A DNA stretch of 64,000 nucleotides, from positions 1,798,001-1,862,000 of the forward strand of contig NZ_PVBS01000001.1 in the NCBI RefSeq assembly GCF_002980575.1, read 5' to 3'. Source of the DNA: Sphingobacterium gobiense. Lineage in GTDB: Bacteria; Bacteroidota; Bacteroidia; Sphingobacteriales; Sphingobacteriaceae. This document shows, one piece after another, positions 7,262 through 15,700 of this stretch. Position numbers and translations under genes: made by a program. Within the stretch, counting starts at the first letter, position 1; each line of letters opens with the position of its first letter. The notes under the pieces are model-generated. The model had not been told where the DNA came from and did not search any database. It worked only from the letters and a program-made list of their open reading frames with translations.

Positions 7262-8110
7262 ATGCAGGAAAATTATAAAAAACTCTTGACCTATGCCTAC
7301 AACATCGTTGGTTCTTATGAAGACGCCAGAGATTTAGTACAGGATGTATTGGAAAAGTATATCGCACTTGACAAGACGAGCATCCGTCACGAATCGAACT
7401 TTTTGATTAAAAGTACGATTAACCATGCTATCAATTTTAAAACTCGTCAAAGTAAAAAAGAAGTCTTTGGTGAGTGGCTGCCCGAACCTGTCTCCTTTGA
7501 AAATGCAGACACCAGGCTTATTAAAGACGAAACTGCCAGTTATACGATGCTTGTATTGTTCGAGCATCTGAATCCCAAAGAAAGAGCAACATTCATCTTA
7601 AAGGAGGGATTTAATTATTCACATGCAGAAATAGCCGAATTGCTTGAAATAAGTACAGAAAACTCCCGACAGTTATTAAGCAGGGCGAATAAACAATTAA
7701 AGGGTGGTAAATTCTTACCGCAAAAACAACATTCCAGCATTCATACAGAAACATTAGGCAAATATCAAGCGGCATTAGCTCAGGGCAATATCCGGGAGTT
7801 AGAGCATCTACTGGTCAGCGACATCAAACTGAATGCAGACGGTGGAACCAAAGTGCAGGTAGTTAAGGGGACAGAAATGGGAAAAACCGCTACCGCTACA
7901 TTATTGGTTTACGTACAACAGCAATTTTTACTTGATAAAGAATTTACTTTTCAATTCTTTAATCATCAGCCCGCAATCTGTTTCTGGGAAAACAACAAGT
8001 TACATAATTGTCATATCCTTCAATTAGATAACGACGGCTTAATCCAAGAAATTTATTCTGTTGTAGATCCTGAAAAACTAAAAAATATCACCAAGCTGTC
8101 ACGTATGTAG
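7262..8110 (+). CDS. ECF41-like RNA polymerase sigma factor with C-terminal SnoaL/NTF2-like domain
   Basis: 282 residues. Region sigma2 covers about 1-65 (YAYNIVGSYEDARDLVQDVLEKYI), sigma4 about 95-150 (LFEHLNPKERATFILKEGFNYSHAEIAELLEISTENSRQLLSRA), and an NTF2/SnoaL-like extension about 165-275. The linker WLPEP and the extension motif ADGGTK resemble the conserved elements of group ECF41, in which the extension replaces a separate anti-sigma factor. ECF41 factors usually drive their neighbours; here those are an azoreductase and an NTF2-like protein on the same strand. Confidence 0.85.
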   Translation: MQENYKKLLTYAYNIVGSYEDARDLVQDVLEKYIALDKTSIRHESNFLIKSTINHAINFKTRQSKKEVFGEWLPEPVSFENADTRLIKDETASYTMLVLFEHLNPKERATFILKEGFNYSHAEIAELLEISTENSRQLLSRANKQLKGGKFLPQKQHSSIHTETLGKYQAALAQGNIRELEHLLVSDIKLNADGGTKVQVVKGTEMGKTATATLLVYVQQQFLLDKEFTFQFFNHQPAICFWENNKLHNCHILQLDNDGLIQEIYSVVDPEKLKNITKLSRM

Positions 8111-8146
8111 GACGGAAAGTGTCTTATATAAAAAATTATCAACTAA

Positions 8147-8728
8147 ATGAAGACACTATTGAGAATTGACAGCAGCTTGCGGATAGAAAACTCCTATTCT
8201 CGAAGAGCGGGAGACACTTTTGTACAGGAATGGAAAATACGGAACCCGAGTGGGAAAGTCAAAAACCGGGAAGTAGGTACGCGCTTCATTCCGCATCTCG
8301 ATCAAGCATTATTTGAGGAATTTCATACTGTGCGAAATCCGTCGAAGAAATTAAGACTATCCGATGAATTAATAGCAGAACTATTTGCATGTGATGAAAT
8401 TCTTATTACGGTTCCTATGTATAACTTTGGCATACCCTCATCACTGAAAGCATATTTTGACCTGGTGGTGCGAAACGGCAAAACTTTTCGGTACGAAGAA
8501 AAATCCGTCGGCTTACTCCAGAACAAAAAGGCGTACATCCTATCATCAATGGGCGGTATCAAATCCGATGCTCCAAGCCTTGTGGAAATGCATCTACAAC
8601 AAATTTTAAACTATATAGGTATCAGGGATATTGTTTATTACGCATTAGATGGTACCGCTGATGAAGGCTATGCTAGGCAACAATTTAACAATCAAAATAC
8701 GTCATTTAGTAACATTTTAAATAAATAA
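8147..8728 (+). CDS. FMN-dependent NADH:azoreductase (AzoR-like)
   Basis: 193 residues of the AzoR/flavodoxin-like family: phosphate-binding N-terminus RIDSSLRIENSYSRRAG, the FMN-ring motif VPMYNFGIPSSLKAYFDLVVRNGKTF, and ILSSMGG for the third loop. Such enzymes reduce quinones and azo compounds by two-electron transfer. It lies 36 bp after the ECF41-like gene and 1 bp before the next gene, so the three are probably one unit, matching the known ECF41 habit of controlling a redox enzyme. Confidence 0.88.
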   Translation: MKTLLRIDSSLRIENSYSRRAGDTFVQEWKIRNPSGKVKNREVGTRFIPHLDQALFEEFHTVRNPSKKLRLSDELIAELFACDEILITVPMYNFGIPSSLKAYFDLVVRNGKTFRYEEKSVGLLQNKKAYILSSMGGIKSDAPSLVEMHLQQILNYIGIRDIVYYALDGTADEGYARQQFNNQNTSFSNILNK

Positions 8729-8729
8729 C

Positions 8730-9086
8730 ATGGAACAAATAAAGAAAGCCATCGAGGCATTTGTACAGGCCGGTGATAACCGTGATATAGCAGTATTGGA
8801 GAATATTTTGCATTCCGATTTCCAAAACATCCAAGACGGTTTTTTTGACGAGAAGGGAATTTTTGTATTCTCAAAATCAGACTATATCGAACTAATCAGA
8901 ACGAAGAAATTTGGAGGAAGCCCCAGAAGTATTACTTACCATTCTATCGAACAAACCGGTAATATTGCTACTGTACAGGTAAAATTGGAAAGCCCATATT
9001 TAATCTTTCAGTCTTTGATAGTTTGTGTTCAGGATCATGGGGATTGGAAGATAATAAACAATCTTCCAACGATAGAGGTAAAATAA
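8730..9086 (+). CDS. NTF2/SnoaL-like small protein
   Basis: 118 residues with the cone-shaped NTF2-like pattern: an N-terminal helix (IKKAIEAFVQAGDNRDIAVLENILHSDF), then strands ending ATVQVKLESPYLIFQSLIVCVQDHGDWKIINNLPTIEVK. No clear catalytic dyad. The fold echoes the C-terminal domain of the sigma factor two genes upstream. It starts 1 bp after the azoreductase stop, so translation is likely coupled. Function unknown; ligand binding or isomerase activity are options. Confidence 0.75.
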   Translation: MEQIKKAIEAFVQAGDNRDIAVLENILHSDFQNIQDGFFDEKGIFVFSKSDYIELIRTKKFGGSPRSITYHSIEQTGNIATVQVKLESPYLIFQSLIVCVQDHGDWKIINNLPTIEVK

Positions 9087-9272
9087 GGTTTTGTGTTTTT
9101 TAACTTAAAACAGAAAGATATCAAAAGAGAGATCATCCACTTTCCTGAAAATATGACCTTATTTGCAGCTGGGATGGATCCTCCCAAAAAACGATACAGG
9201 ATGGCGCATGTTGCCCACTGAAATTTAATATGTTATTTTAGACACCAGTAAACCTTCAGTAAATCTAATTGC

Positions 9273-10883
9273 ATGCGTACATTGGTCAAAACTTTATTTA
9301 TCTCGGTCCTATTATCGCTTATACTCAAAATGGGTAAAAGCCAAACCGATACTGCTTCTAAAGGATATCTGCCTATTACAAACGATGTATTTTGGGATAC
9401 CAAAGATGGACAGCCTATCTACAGCCAAGGTGGCGGTATATTCAGGTTTGAAGATCCTGAAAGCGGAATCGAGAAATACTACTGGTATGGGGCGCAATAT
9501 AAAGAATCTGCTCAATACAGAAATGATCCATCTGTTACACCGCCTCGCGATAATTTTGTTTCCGTAACCTGTTATACCTCCACCGACTTAGTAAACTGGG
9601 AATCAAATGGAGATGTCCTTACGCGCGACGAAATGGACAAGCACCAACATACTCGATGGGCGGGGCGGTTGGGTGTAGCATACATCAAAGAGATTAATAA
9701 ATATGCGCTGTTTATACAGCACAATGCTGAGGTATTGGTGACAGTTGCAGATAGCCCTAACGGCCCCTTTACATGGCACCAACGCATCAATATGGAAAGT
9801 ATGATCGGAACATCCAATACGGGAGATCAGACGGTGTTTACCGATGAAGATACCGGTATCTCTTATCTCGTTTATTCTTATGGGAAAGGGCGCCATAAAA
9901 TTTACATATCGGAAATAGGTGTGAAAGACGGAAAAGTTGGCTTGCTCGACTGCACGCAAGTTTATAAGGGCGCCGGTCGTGAAGGGAACTGTATGTTTAA
10001 GTATAATGGCAAATATTATCTGTTTGCGTCCAATCTGTACGGCTGGGATTCCTCCTATGCCTATTATCTCGTGGCGGATAATATTAGGGGGCCTTATACG
10101 CCAACGGATGAGATGTTGATCGTACGCGGCTCGGAAGCGGATTACGCTCATGTGACGCAGACTGGATTCTTTGTCAAGGTCAAAGGCAGTAAACAGGAGA
10201 CGGTCATTTATTGCGGTGACCGATGGGCTAATTTTGCCGGCAATGGGCTCGGTTACAACCAGTGGTGCCCTTTATCGTTCGATGGCGATACCCCGCATTT
10301 TAATTCGCTCAGCGCCTGGAATCTGAATCCGATCACCGGCGAATGGCAGGTAGGGAAAGGAAATAATTATATAAAAAATGGAAGTTTCGAGGCCGACCGT
10401 CGCCGGATCCCGAGCCCGGTCAAACCCGTACAGGAACAACTACTGGGATGGGCGACTACGATCATCGAGGGCACGGAGCTATCAGTCAGCGACTCCACCT
10501 CCCCCAGCCTAAACTATTTTAACACACAGCAGGATCGACAAACCGTCATCGGTGAGAAAAGCCTCCAAATTAGTGATATCGTCAACTTTAAACGCAAAAT
10601 TGTGCAAACCGTTGAATCCAGTCCATACGTTGCCTTGGAAGACGGATACTACAGTTTAACTGCAAAAATTAGAAACAGCGACGGATTCCCGAGGCTTGAA
10701 ATGTATGCCGAAAGTGACGGTAATATCGTGAAGAAATCAATATCTAAGTCGAATGAGGTATGGATTACGGTTGAAATCGAAAAGATACCCGTTAGAAACG
10801 GACGTGTTGAAATTGGATTTGTGGCCGAAGGAAATGCCGGGGCATTTTGCTACGTAGATGATATATCGCTGGTTAAAAATTAA
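9273..10883 (+). CDS. Secreted GH43-type five-bladed beta-propeller glycosidase with C-terminal domain
   Basis: 536 residues. An N-terminal signal peptide (about 1-23, no lipobox) is followed by a GH43-like propeller to about residue 365: YSQGGGIFRFEDPESGIEKYYWYGAQY, TSTDLVNWESNGDV, GDQTVFTDEDTGISYLVYSYGKGRHKIYISEIG and REGNCMFKYNGKYYLFASNLYGWDSSYAYYLVADNIRGPYTP. Arrangement resembles the galactan-acting subfamilies of GH43 more than arabinanases. The C-terminal 165 residues (YIKNGSFEADRR to CYVDDISLVKN) form a jelly-roll carbohydrate-binding-like domain. It stands alone, 8 kb from the GH10 locus. The fold is secure; the substrate is not. Confidence 0.82.
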   Translation: MRTLVKTLFISVLLSLILKMGKSQTDTASKGYLPITNDVFWDTKDGQPIYSQGGGIFRFEDPESGIEKYYWYGAQYKESAQYRNDPSVTPPRDNFVSVTCYTSTDLVNWESNGDVLTRDEMDKHQHTRWAGRLGVAYIKEINKYALFIQHNAEVLVTVADSPNGPFTWHQRINMESMIGTSNTGDQTVFTDEDTGISYLVYSYGKGRHKIYISEIGVKDGKVGLLDCTQVYKGAGREGNCMFKYNGKYYLFASNLYGWDSSYAYYLVADNIRGPYTPTDEMLIVRGSEADYAHVTQTGFFVKVKGSKQETVIYCGDRWANFAGNGLGYNQWCPLSFDGDTPHFNSLSAWNLNPITGEWQVGKGNNYIKNGSFEADRRRIPSPVKPVQEQLLGWATTIIEGTELSVSDSTSPSLNYFNTQQDRQTVIGEKSLQISDIVNFKRKIVQTVESSPYVALEDGYYSLTAKIRNSDGFPRLEMYAESDGNIVKKSISKSNEVWITVEIEKIPVRNGRVEIGFVAEGNAGAFCYVDDISLVKN

Positions 10884-11115
10884 GTTCTTGCACGGAACGG
10901 AACATCTTTACTTAGCATCCTCTTCTATCGCAACGACAGCATAAACTAAATTCAGCTTCAGCGTTGGTGGCAAGAAAAGCAAATCAGATTTTCTTAAACT
11001 AAAATTACCATCATTATGTTATGTTAGTGAGCCGCAGCGAGGCGTGGTAATAAAAATTTTGTTAATCGTTGCGCTGTTCGAGCTGCATGGTTAGTGTATA
11101 ATTTTTAGAGAACAC

Positions 11116-11643
11116 ATGGAAAACATATTTTTTAGCAACTGGGAAAGTGTCCTACGAACCTTTTTAGTGGGGCTGCTCGCGTACGTTGCATTAATAATCA
11201 TGCTCCGGATATCTGGGAAAAGAACACTGTCCCAAATGAAGGAGTTCGATTTTATTGTAACGGTAGCTTTAGGCTCTACGCTGGCCTCAGTTTTGTTAAG
11301 CAAGGATGTTTCCTTGGCGGACGGAGTTGTTGCCCTTGGCATTCTAATTTCATTACAGTACATTCTGGCATACGTTTCGGCAAGATCAAATAAATTTTCA
11401 AAGTTAATTAGTTCTGAGCCAACGCTGATATTTTATAGGGGAGATTTTCTGCGGACTGCATTAAAAAAGGAACGTGTTACGGAAGCAGAGGTGAGATCTG
11501 TTCTCAGGAGCAATGGAGTAGCCTCAATAGAAGAGGTTGAAGCCGTAGTAATGGAATCGAACGGACAATTTACCGTGGTGAAAGAAGGAAATTTATCAAA
11601 TGAGGATTCACCTTTATCCAACGTAAAAAGAATCGATAACTGA
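11116..11643 (+). CDS. DUF421 (YetF-like) membrane protein
   Basis: 175 residues: transmembrane helices at about 12-30, 45-60 and 65-85, with the family hallmark MLRISGKRTLSQMKEFDFIVTVALGSTLASVLL, then a cytosolic beta domain including SEPTLIFYRGDFLRTALKKERVTEAEVRSVLRSNGVASIEEVEAVVMESNGQ. YetF-type proteins belong to a widespread family of unclear function, in Bacillus linked to spore or membrane physiology. Length is somewhat shorter than Bacillus YetF. Confidence 0.88.
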   Translation: MENIFFSNWESVLRTFLVGLLAYVALIIMLRISGKRTLSQMKEFDFIVTVALGSTLASVLLSKDVSLADGVVALGILISLQYILAYVSARSNKFSKLISSEPTLIFYRGDFLRTALKKERVTEAEVRSVLRSNGVASIEEVEAVVMESNGQFTVVKEGNLSNEDSPLSNVKRIDN

Positions 11644-11735
11644 GGACTATTTACAAGGCGTAAACGAACGTTAGATACACTGTAAAACAAAACAACAATA
11701 CCGGTTTAAGTGTTACACGTTAAAACGTAATTAGC

Positions 11736-12065
11736 ATGAAAGATAACGAAATAACAGCAGGTCAGCCCAAGCGATTTTCAAACCGGAACATCATGATGCC
11801 CCTTATTTGGAGCAATATCGTCGTTTCGGCGTTAATGTTGTTGTACCACCTTATCCATATCTTTTTTCCGGGGAGCATATTGGCAAATGTGTTGGGAGGT
11901 ATAGGGGAAGTTTTCTCTTTTTTCGTGTTCATCTTTGTTGCAGTATCGTTGTTAATCCTCGTTTCCAAATTGCTAACCAAGAGTGGGGAATATCTCTATC
12001 CATATATGTTCGCGGTGCTAGTGACCGTAGTTATGGTTTTTGTGCTACCGTATTTGATTGATTAA
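11736..12065 (+). CDS. Hypothetical three-helix membrane protein
   Basis: 109 residues: a polar N-terminus (about 1-22) and hydrophobic segments at about 24-44, 53-77 and 86-105. No family recognised and no catalytic motif. It follows the DUF421 gene by 92 bp on the same strand. Confidence 0.55.
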   Translation: MKDNEITAGQPKRFSNRNIMMPLIWSNIVVSALMLLYHLIHIFFPGSILANVLGGIGEVFSFFVFIFVAVSLLILVSKLLTKSGEYLYPYMFAVLVTVVMVFVLPYLID

Positions 12066-12183
12066 CACCATTTAGTCTTTCCATACAGCGTATTTCTGCG
12101 AATAGGCGGCGCACTTAAGATCAACTGGATGATAGACTCGCTAATTCGGGTATTGATAGCACCACCCGTATATTGGGCAGTTA

Positions 12184-12465
12184 CTACTTTAGTACATCCC
12201 TGATGTCATCCAATTTTTCGAACATCTTTGCCGCAAACGGACACAGAGGAATGATCTTGATACTTTTCTCCCGAGCCATTTCTACAATTTTGTAGAGCAT
12301 CTGCTTACCTATGCCTCTACCATTATATGCCGGCTCAACCTCGGTGTGGTCTATGATAATCAAATTCGGTCCTGCGATGGAATAGGACATCGTCCCGGCG
12401 CGTCTATCATTTTCCTGCGCGACGGCAGATCCTTTAGCGCCGCTAACTTTTAATAATACTTCCAT
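12184..12465 (-). CDS. YjdJ-type GNAT acetyltransferase (operon 3' copy)
   Basis: 93 residues of the small single-domain Gcn5-related family (PF14542 type). TEVEPAYNGRGIGKQMLYKIVEMAREKSIKIIPLCPFAAKMF contains the acetyl-CoA pyrophosphate loop (GRGIGK) and the family ending IIPLCPF. It is the last gene of a six-gene operon whose second gene (14974-15276) is a paralogue. It starts 11 bp after the luciferase-like gene. Substrate unknown. Confidence 0.85.
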   Translation of the reverse strand: MEVLLKVSGAKGSAVAQENDRRAGTMSYSIAGPNLIIIDHTEVEPAYNGRGIGKQMLYKIVEMAREKSIKIIPLCPFAAKMFEKLDDIRDVLK

Positions 12466-12476
12466 AATCTTTTGCT

Positions 12477-13523
12477 TTAAAATTTCGTTATTTCTCCGTA
12501 AGCCTTTGCGTTATTGACTCTTGGAATAACCTTTGTACCAATTATTTCTATGGAACGCAACAACTGTTCATGACTCAGCCCTGCATTATCCATTTGGAAA
12601 GTAAAGCGATCAACACCTCCTAATGCTTCGCTGTGTCGCAGTAATTTTGCTGCTACCTGCGCAGGGCCTCCAACGACCAACACTCCCTTAGGACCCGCCG
12701 CCGCGTCGAAACTAGCTCTGGTTACCGGTGGCCATCCTCGTTCCCTACCCGCCTTAGTCCACAATTCGGCATAGCCGGGATAGTAGTCTGCAACGGCTTC
12801 TTCATCAGTAGCAGCGACATAGCCGGGTGAATGGAGTCCTACGGAAAGCTGCTCCGGGGAGAAACCAGCCTGCTGTCCTGCCTCTCTGTATAAATCAATC
12901 AGTGGTCGAAAGCGGGCAGTTTCTCCGCCAATAACCGCAACCATTAACGGTAGCCCCAGTGTTCCGGCTCTCACGAAAGACGCTGGCGTACCGCCCACCC
13001 CTAGCCAAACTGGGAGTTTCTCCTGACTCGATCTCGGATAAATAGGTTGATTTTGTAATGCCGGACGAAACTTTCCGGACCACGTAATAAATTCCTGTTC
13101 ACGAATTTTTAAAAGGAGTTCCAATTTCTCTTTGAATAACTCGTCATAGTGATGCAGGTTATATCCAAACAACGGAAAGGCTTCTGTCGCGGAGCCTCGT
13201 CCGACGACCAGCTCCGCTCGCCCCTTGGATATCAAATCTAAAGTCGCAAAGCTCTGGTAAACCCTGACTGGATCCGATGTACTAAGCACGGAAACAGCAC
13301 TGGTCAAGCGTATATTTTTCGTTCTTGCCGCAGCTGCAGCCAGGATTACCGCTGGTGCGGAGTCCAAAAACTCTTTCTTATGGTGTTCACCGATACCGTA
13401 GATAGCAAGTCCTGCTTGATCTGCCTGCACAATCCTGTCAAGCAGCTGCTCCATCGCATCAACACTGCTAAGGGTTTTACTCCCGTACATGGCGGACGCG
13501 AAACTATCAATTCCTATTTCCAT
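12477..13523 (-). CDS. LLM-class (luciferase-like) flavin-dependent oxidoreductase
   Basis: About 348 residues from the ATG at 13523; 16 more in-frame codons reach 13571 but would overlap the pirin gene. Bacterial-luciferase TIM-barrel features: MEIGIDSFASAMYG, GIGEHHKKEFLDSAPAVILAAAAARTKNIRLTSAVSVLSTSDPVRVYQSFATLDLISKGRAELVVGRGSATEAF, and later LPVWLGVGGTPASFVRAGTLGLPLMVAVIGG. Such enzymes use FMNH2 or F420; with no F420 genes nearby FMN is likelier. It sits between pirin and the acetyltransferase in an operon with a stress/redox character. Confidence 0.9.
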   Translation of the reverse strand: MEIGIDSFASAMYGSKTLSSVDAMEQLLDRIVQADQAGLAIYGIGEHHKKEFLDSAPAVILAAAAARTKNIRLTSAVSVLSTSDPVRVYQSFATLDLISKGRAELVVGRGSATEAFPLFGYNLHHYDELFKEKLELLLKIREQEFITWSGKFRPALQNQPIYPRSSQEKLPVWLGVGGTPASFVRAGTLGLPLMVAVIGGETARFRPLIDLYREAGQQAGFSPEQLSVGLHSPGYVAATDEEAVADYYPGYAELWTKAGRERGWPPVTRASFDAAAGPKGVLVVGGPAQVAAKLLRHSEALGGVDRFTFQMDNAGLSHEQLLRSIEIIGTKVIPRVNNAKAYGEITKF

Positions 13524-13567
13524 TATTATGCTGATTAATAAATATTGTTTTCTGTACTTTATATGCC

Positions 13568-14482
13568 TCAAGAAAGAGCATTGGGCGGAGGGCCGCCGGC
13601 GGGCTTGGTTTTGTCATCAGGCAAGGGTACATACTCTTTATTATCCATCGGAGGCAGGTTAATTCGGCCTTGTTTCCAATCTTCTTTCGCTTGTTCAATC
13701 CTGTCTTTTCGGCTAGAAACAAAATTCCACCAAATGTACCGCTCTCCGAGATGTTCTCCACCCAACATCATTAGGGTAGTCTGTTCTTTTGCAATAATCA
13801 GCGGATCCACTCCTTTGGTAAACACCAATAACTGTCCTTCGTGGTAGGTAACGCCATTGACTTCAACACGACCTCTGACAATGTAGGCGCCTCTTTCGCT
13901 ATGTCCACTCGGTAAACCAAATCGAGCGTCTTGCTGCAATACGACATGCACATAGAATAGGGGCGAATGTGTCTTGACATTACTTTTCAAGCCATAAGCA
14001 TCTCCCGCAATTAATCGCATCCAAACACCAGTATCCGTAAAAGCGGGCAATTCTTCTGGCTTATAATTCTCGAAGGATGGATCACTTTCTTCGTCCTTTT
14101 CGGGAAGTGCCACCCATGTTTGCAGCATTTCGAGTTCGCCTCCCGCAAGCATCGCCGGATCTTCAAATCGCTCACTGTGTGTTATACCTTTGCCGGCTGT
14201 CATCCAATTTACCTCTCCCGGTGTTATCAACTGTTCTACCCCCAAACTATCTCTGTGGGTCACGTTTCCGCTAAATAAATAGCTTACGGTAGATAAACCA
14301 ATATGGGGGTGGGGCAAAACATCAAAATTATTTATGGATCCGGTCGGTGCATTTAATGGTCCGCCATGATCGACAAAAATAAACGGTCCAACCATTCTGC
14401 GAAGTCGAAACGGGAGTATACGTTTAACGGTAAAACCGGGGGAAAGTTCAGCCTGTCGGGCTTCTATAACTATATCAAGCAT
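13568..14482 (-). CDS. Pirin-family protein
   Basis: 304 residues of the bicupin pirin family. The metal site is visible in HPHIGLSTVSYLFSGNVTHRDSLG and MTAGKGITHSE (two His, one His, one Glu). The second cupin follows from about residue 165 (SPLFYVHVVLQQDARFGLP). Some bacterial pirins (YhhW) cleave quercetin; others modulate enzymes. It is the fourth gene of the yjdI-to-GNAT operon, 42 bp after OsmC. Confidence 0.9.
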   Translation of the reverse strand: MLDIVIEARQAELSPGFTVKRILPFRLRRMVGPFIFVDHGGPLNAPTGSINNFDVLPHPHIGLSTVSYLFSGNVTHRDSLGVEQLITPGEVNWMTAGKGITHSERFEDPAMLAGGELEMLQTWVALPEKDEESDPSFENYKPEELPAFTDTGVWMRLIAGDAYGLKSNVKTHSPLFYVHVVLQQDARFGLPSGHSERGAYIVRGRVEVNGVTYHEGQLLVFTKGVDPLIIAKEQTTLMMLGGEHLGERYIWWNFVSSRKDRIEQAKEDWKQGRINLPPMDNKEYVPLPDDKTKPAGGPPPNALS

Positions 14483-14524
14483 AATAAATATTTAAATTAC
14501 CATTTGCCTATAATTGGAAAGCTT

Positions 14525-14959
14525 TTACTTGACTATGCTTTCATTTTTAATTAATTCTGTTGAAATGTTGATATTTCCTTTTAGTAACTTCGATATAGGA
14601 CAGTTTTCCGCTACCCTCAATAATCGTTCTTCTATACCTTGATCGAGTAGTTCTCGAAATATGATCTTTCGCTCCATGTATGCAACTGATGCTTTATTTT
14701 CTATTTTATAGAACATATTCGCCTGGACTTCTATCTCCGAAACGGCTAATTCTTTGTGGTCGATATACATTCTAAGAGTGGCTAATGTACACCCCACTAA
14801 AGAAGACAGCAACAATGTATAAGGATCTGGCCCTAAATCTTTTCCTCCTAATTTTTCAGGTTCATCTGTGATGAACACCCCGTTCCTCCAATGGATCTTT
14901 GTTTCGTATTTTTCGAGTCCAATCGTACCCTTTAACGGAGTTTCTAGTAGATATTTCAT
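14525..14959 (-). CDS. OsmC/Ohr-family protein
   Basis: 144 residues with the OsmC fold: a beta N-terminus (YETKIHWRNGVFITDEPEKLGGKDLGPDPYTLLLSSLVGCTLATLRMYIDHK), where the first redox Cys is in VGC, and the second in ENCPISKLL. The CxxT-like first site and the later NCP Cys are the peroxidatic/resolving pair of OsmC-type organic hydroperoxide reductases. It lies 14 bp after the YjdJ-type gene. Confidence 0.9.
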   Translation of the reverse strand: MKYLLETPLKGTIGLEKYETKIHWRNGVFITDEPEKLGGKDLGPDPYTLLLSSLVGCTLATLRMYIDHKELAVSEIEVQANMFYKIENKASVAYMERKIIFRELLDQGIEERLLRVAENCPISKLLKGNINISTELIKNESIVK

Positions 14960-14973
14960 TTACGCTGTATTGT

Positions 14974-15276
14974 TTACGTCTCTTTTGTTGACCTAACATC
15001 TGCATATTCCTCTGGGTAGCGCTTGAACTGCGCAAAAACATACGGGCAAAGTGGTATAATTCTCAAATTACTCTCTCGGGCATAACTTACCAGCTGATTA
15101 AGTAACAGTTTTGCGAAACCTTTGCCTTCGTGTTCCACGTTTACTTCGGTATGATATACCCGCAGCTTTCCGTCGGCAACAGAAATATCCATCTTTCCTA
15201 CTTTTTCATCATCTGAAAACAGTTGAACTTCACCGTAGATACCATCTTCTTTAAAAATTACCTGTGTATTTTCCAT
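14974..15276 (-). CDS. yjdJ: YjdJ-type GNAT acetyltransferase (operon 5' copy)
   Basis: 100 residues of the same small GNAT family as 12184-12465 (VNVEHEGKGFAKLLLNQLVSYARESNLRIIPLCPYVFAQF). Its start overlaps the previous stop by one base (TAATG), indicating coupling to the YjdI-like gene. YjdI and YjdJ are also neighbours in E. coli, so the pairing is conserved over large distance. Biochemical role unknown. Confidence 0.85.
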   Translation of the reverse strand: MENTQVIFKEDGIYGEVQLFSDDEKVGKMDISVADGKLRVYHTEVNVEHEGKGFAKLLLNQLVSYARESNLRIIPLCPYVFAQFKRYPEEYADVRSTKET

Positions 15277-15491
15277 TATTCAATTTTCTTTTTGATACTT
15301 AAAGCTCCTGATGGGCATTTGGCAACCTGATCAATGAGTTCCTGTGATGTCGCATTCTCGACTTTTATCCACGGCCGTGCTTTCGGATTATAAACTTGTG
15401 GCAATGTCTTTACACAGGCTCCCGCGTGGGCGCATTTTGTCGGTTCCCAGAGAATAGTGATTTCCCCGTTTGGATATTCATGTACGTTCAT
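15276..15491 (-). CDS. yjdI: YjdI-type single-cluster (Fe-S) ferredoxin-like protein
   Basis: About 71 residues. The iron-sulfur cysteines are in KCAHAGACVKTLPQVYN and VAKCPSGALSI, with RPWIKV between them as in the (4Fe-4S) mono-cluster family DUF1271. The ATG at 15491 (MNVHEYPNG) is preferred; five extra in-frame codons reach 15506. It opens the operon that ends at 12184. A small electron carrier for the luciferase-like or OsmC partner is conceivable but unproven. Confidence 0.85.
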   Translation of the reverse strand: MNVHEYPNGEITILWEPTKCAHAGACVKTLPQVYNPKARPWIKVENATSQELIDQVAKCPSGALSIKKKIE

Positions 15492-15537
15492 AATAGCCTC
15501 TTTCAAATGGGTTATTTATTTAATATTTAGATGCCTA

Positions 15538-15552
15538 AACTGGAGACCAGTT
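15538..15552. promoter_or_regulatory. Inverted repeat upstream of the yjdI operon
   Basis: AACTGG-AGA-CCAGTT is a perfect 6+3+6 inverted repeat 47 bp before the yjdI-like ATG, about where a -33 region or activator site would be. A candidate operator for the Crp/Fnr protein encoded next door. Confidence 0.4.
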
Positions 15553-15700
15553 CTGAGTTTTTCCATTATTACTTTTTTGATTTAAAAGTTTACAACTCAA
15601 AAGTAGCTCAAATAGAAAGAAAAAAAGTAGAGAAATGACGAAAAAAAACATCGACTAATGTCTACAATATATACAATGTAATGTATTCCCTTAGACTAAC

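Noticed and set aside
9100..9272. GGGATGGATCCTCCC near-palindrome before the GH43 gene
   Set aside because: The symmetry is broken by offset; likely coincidence rather than an operator.
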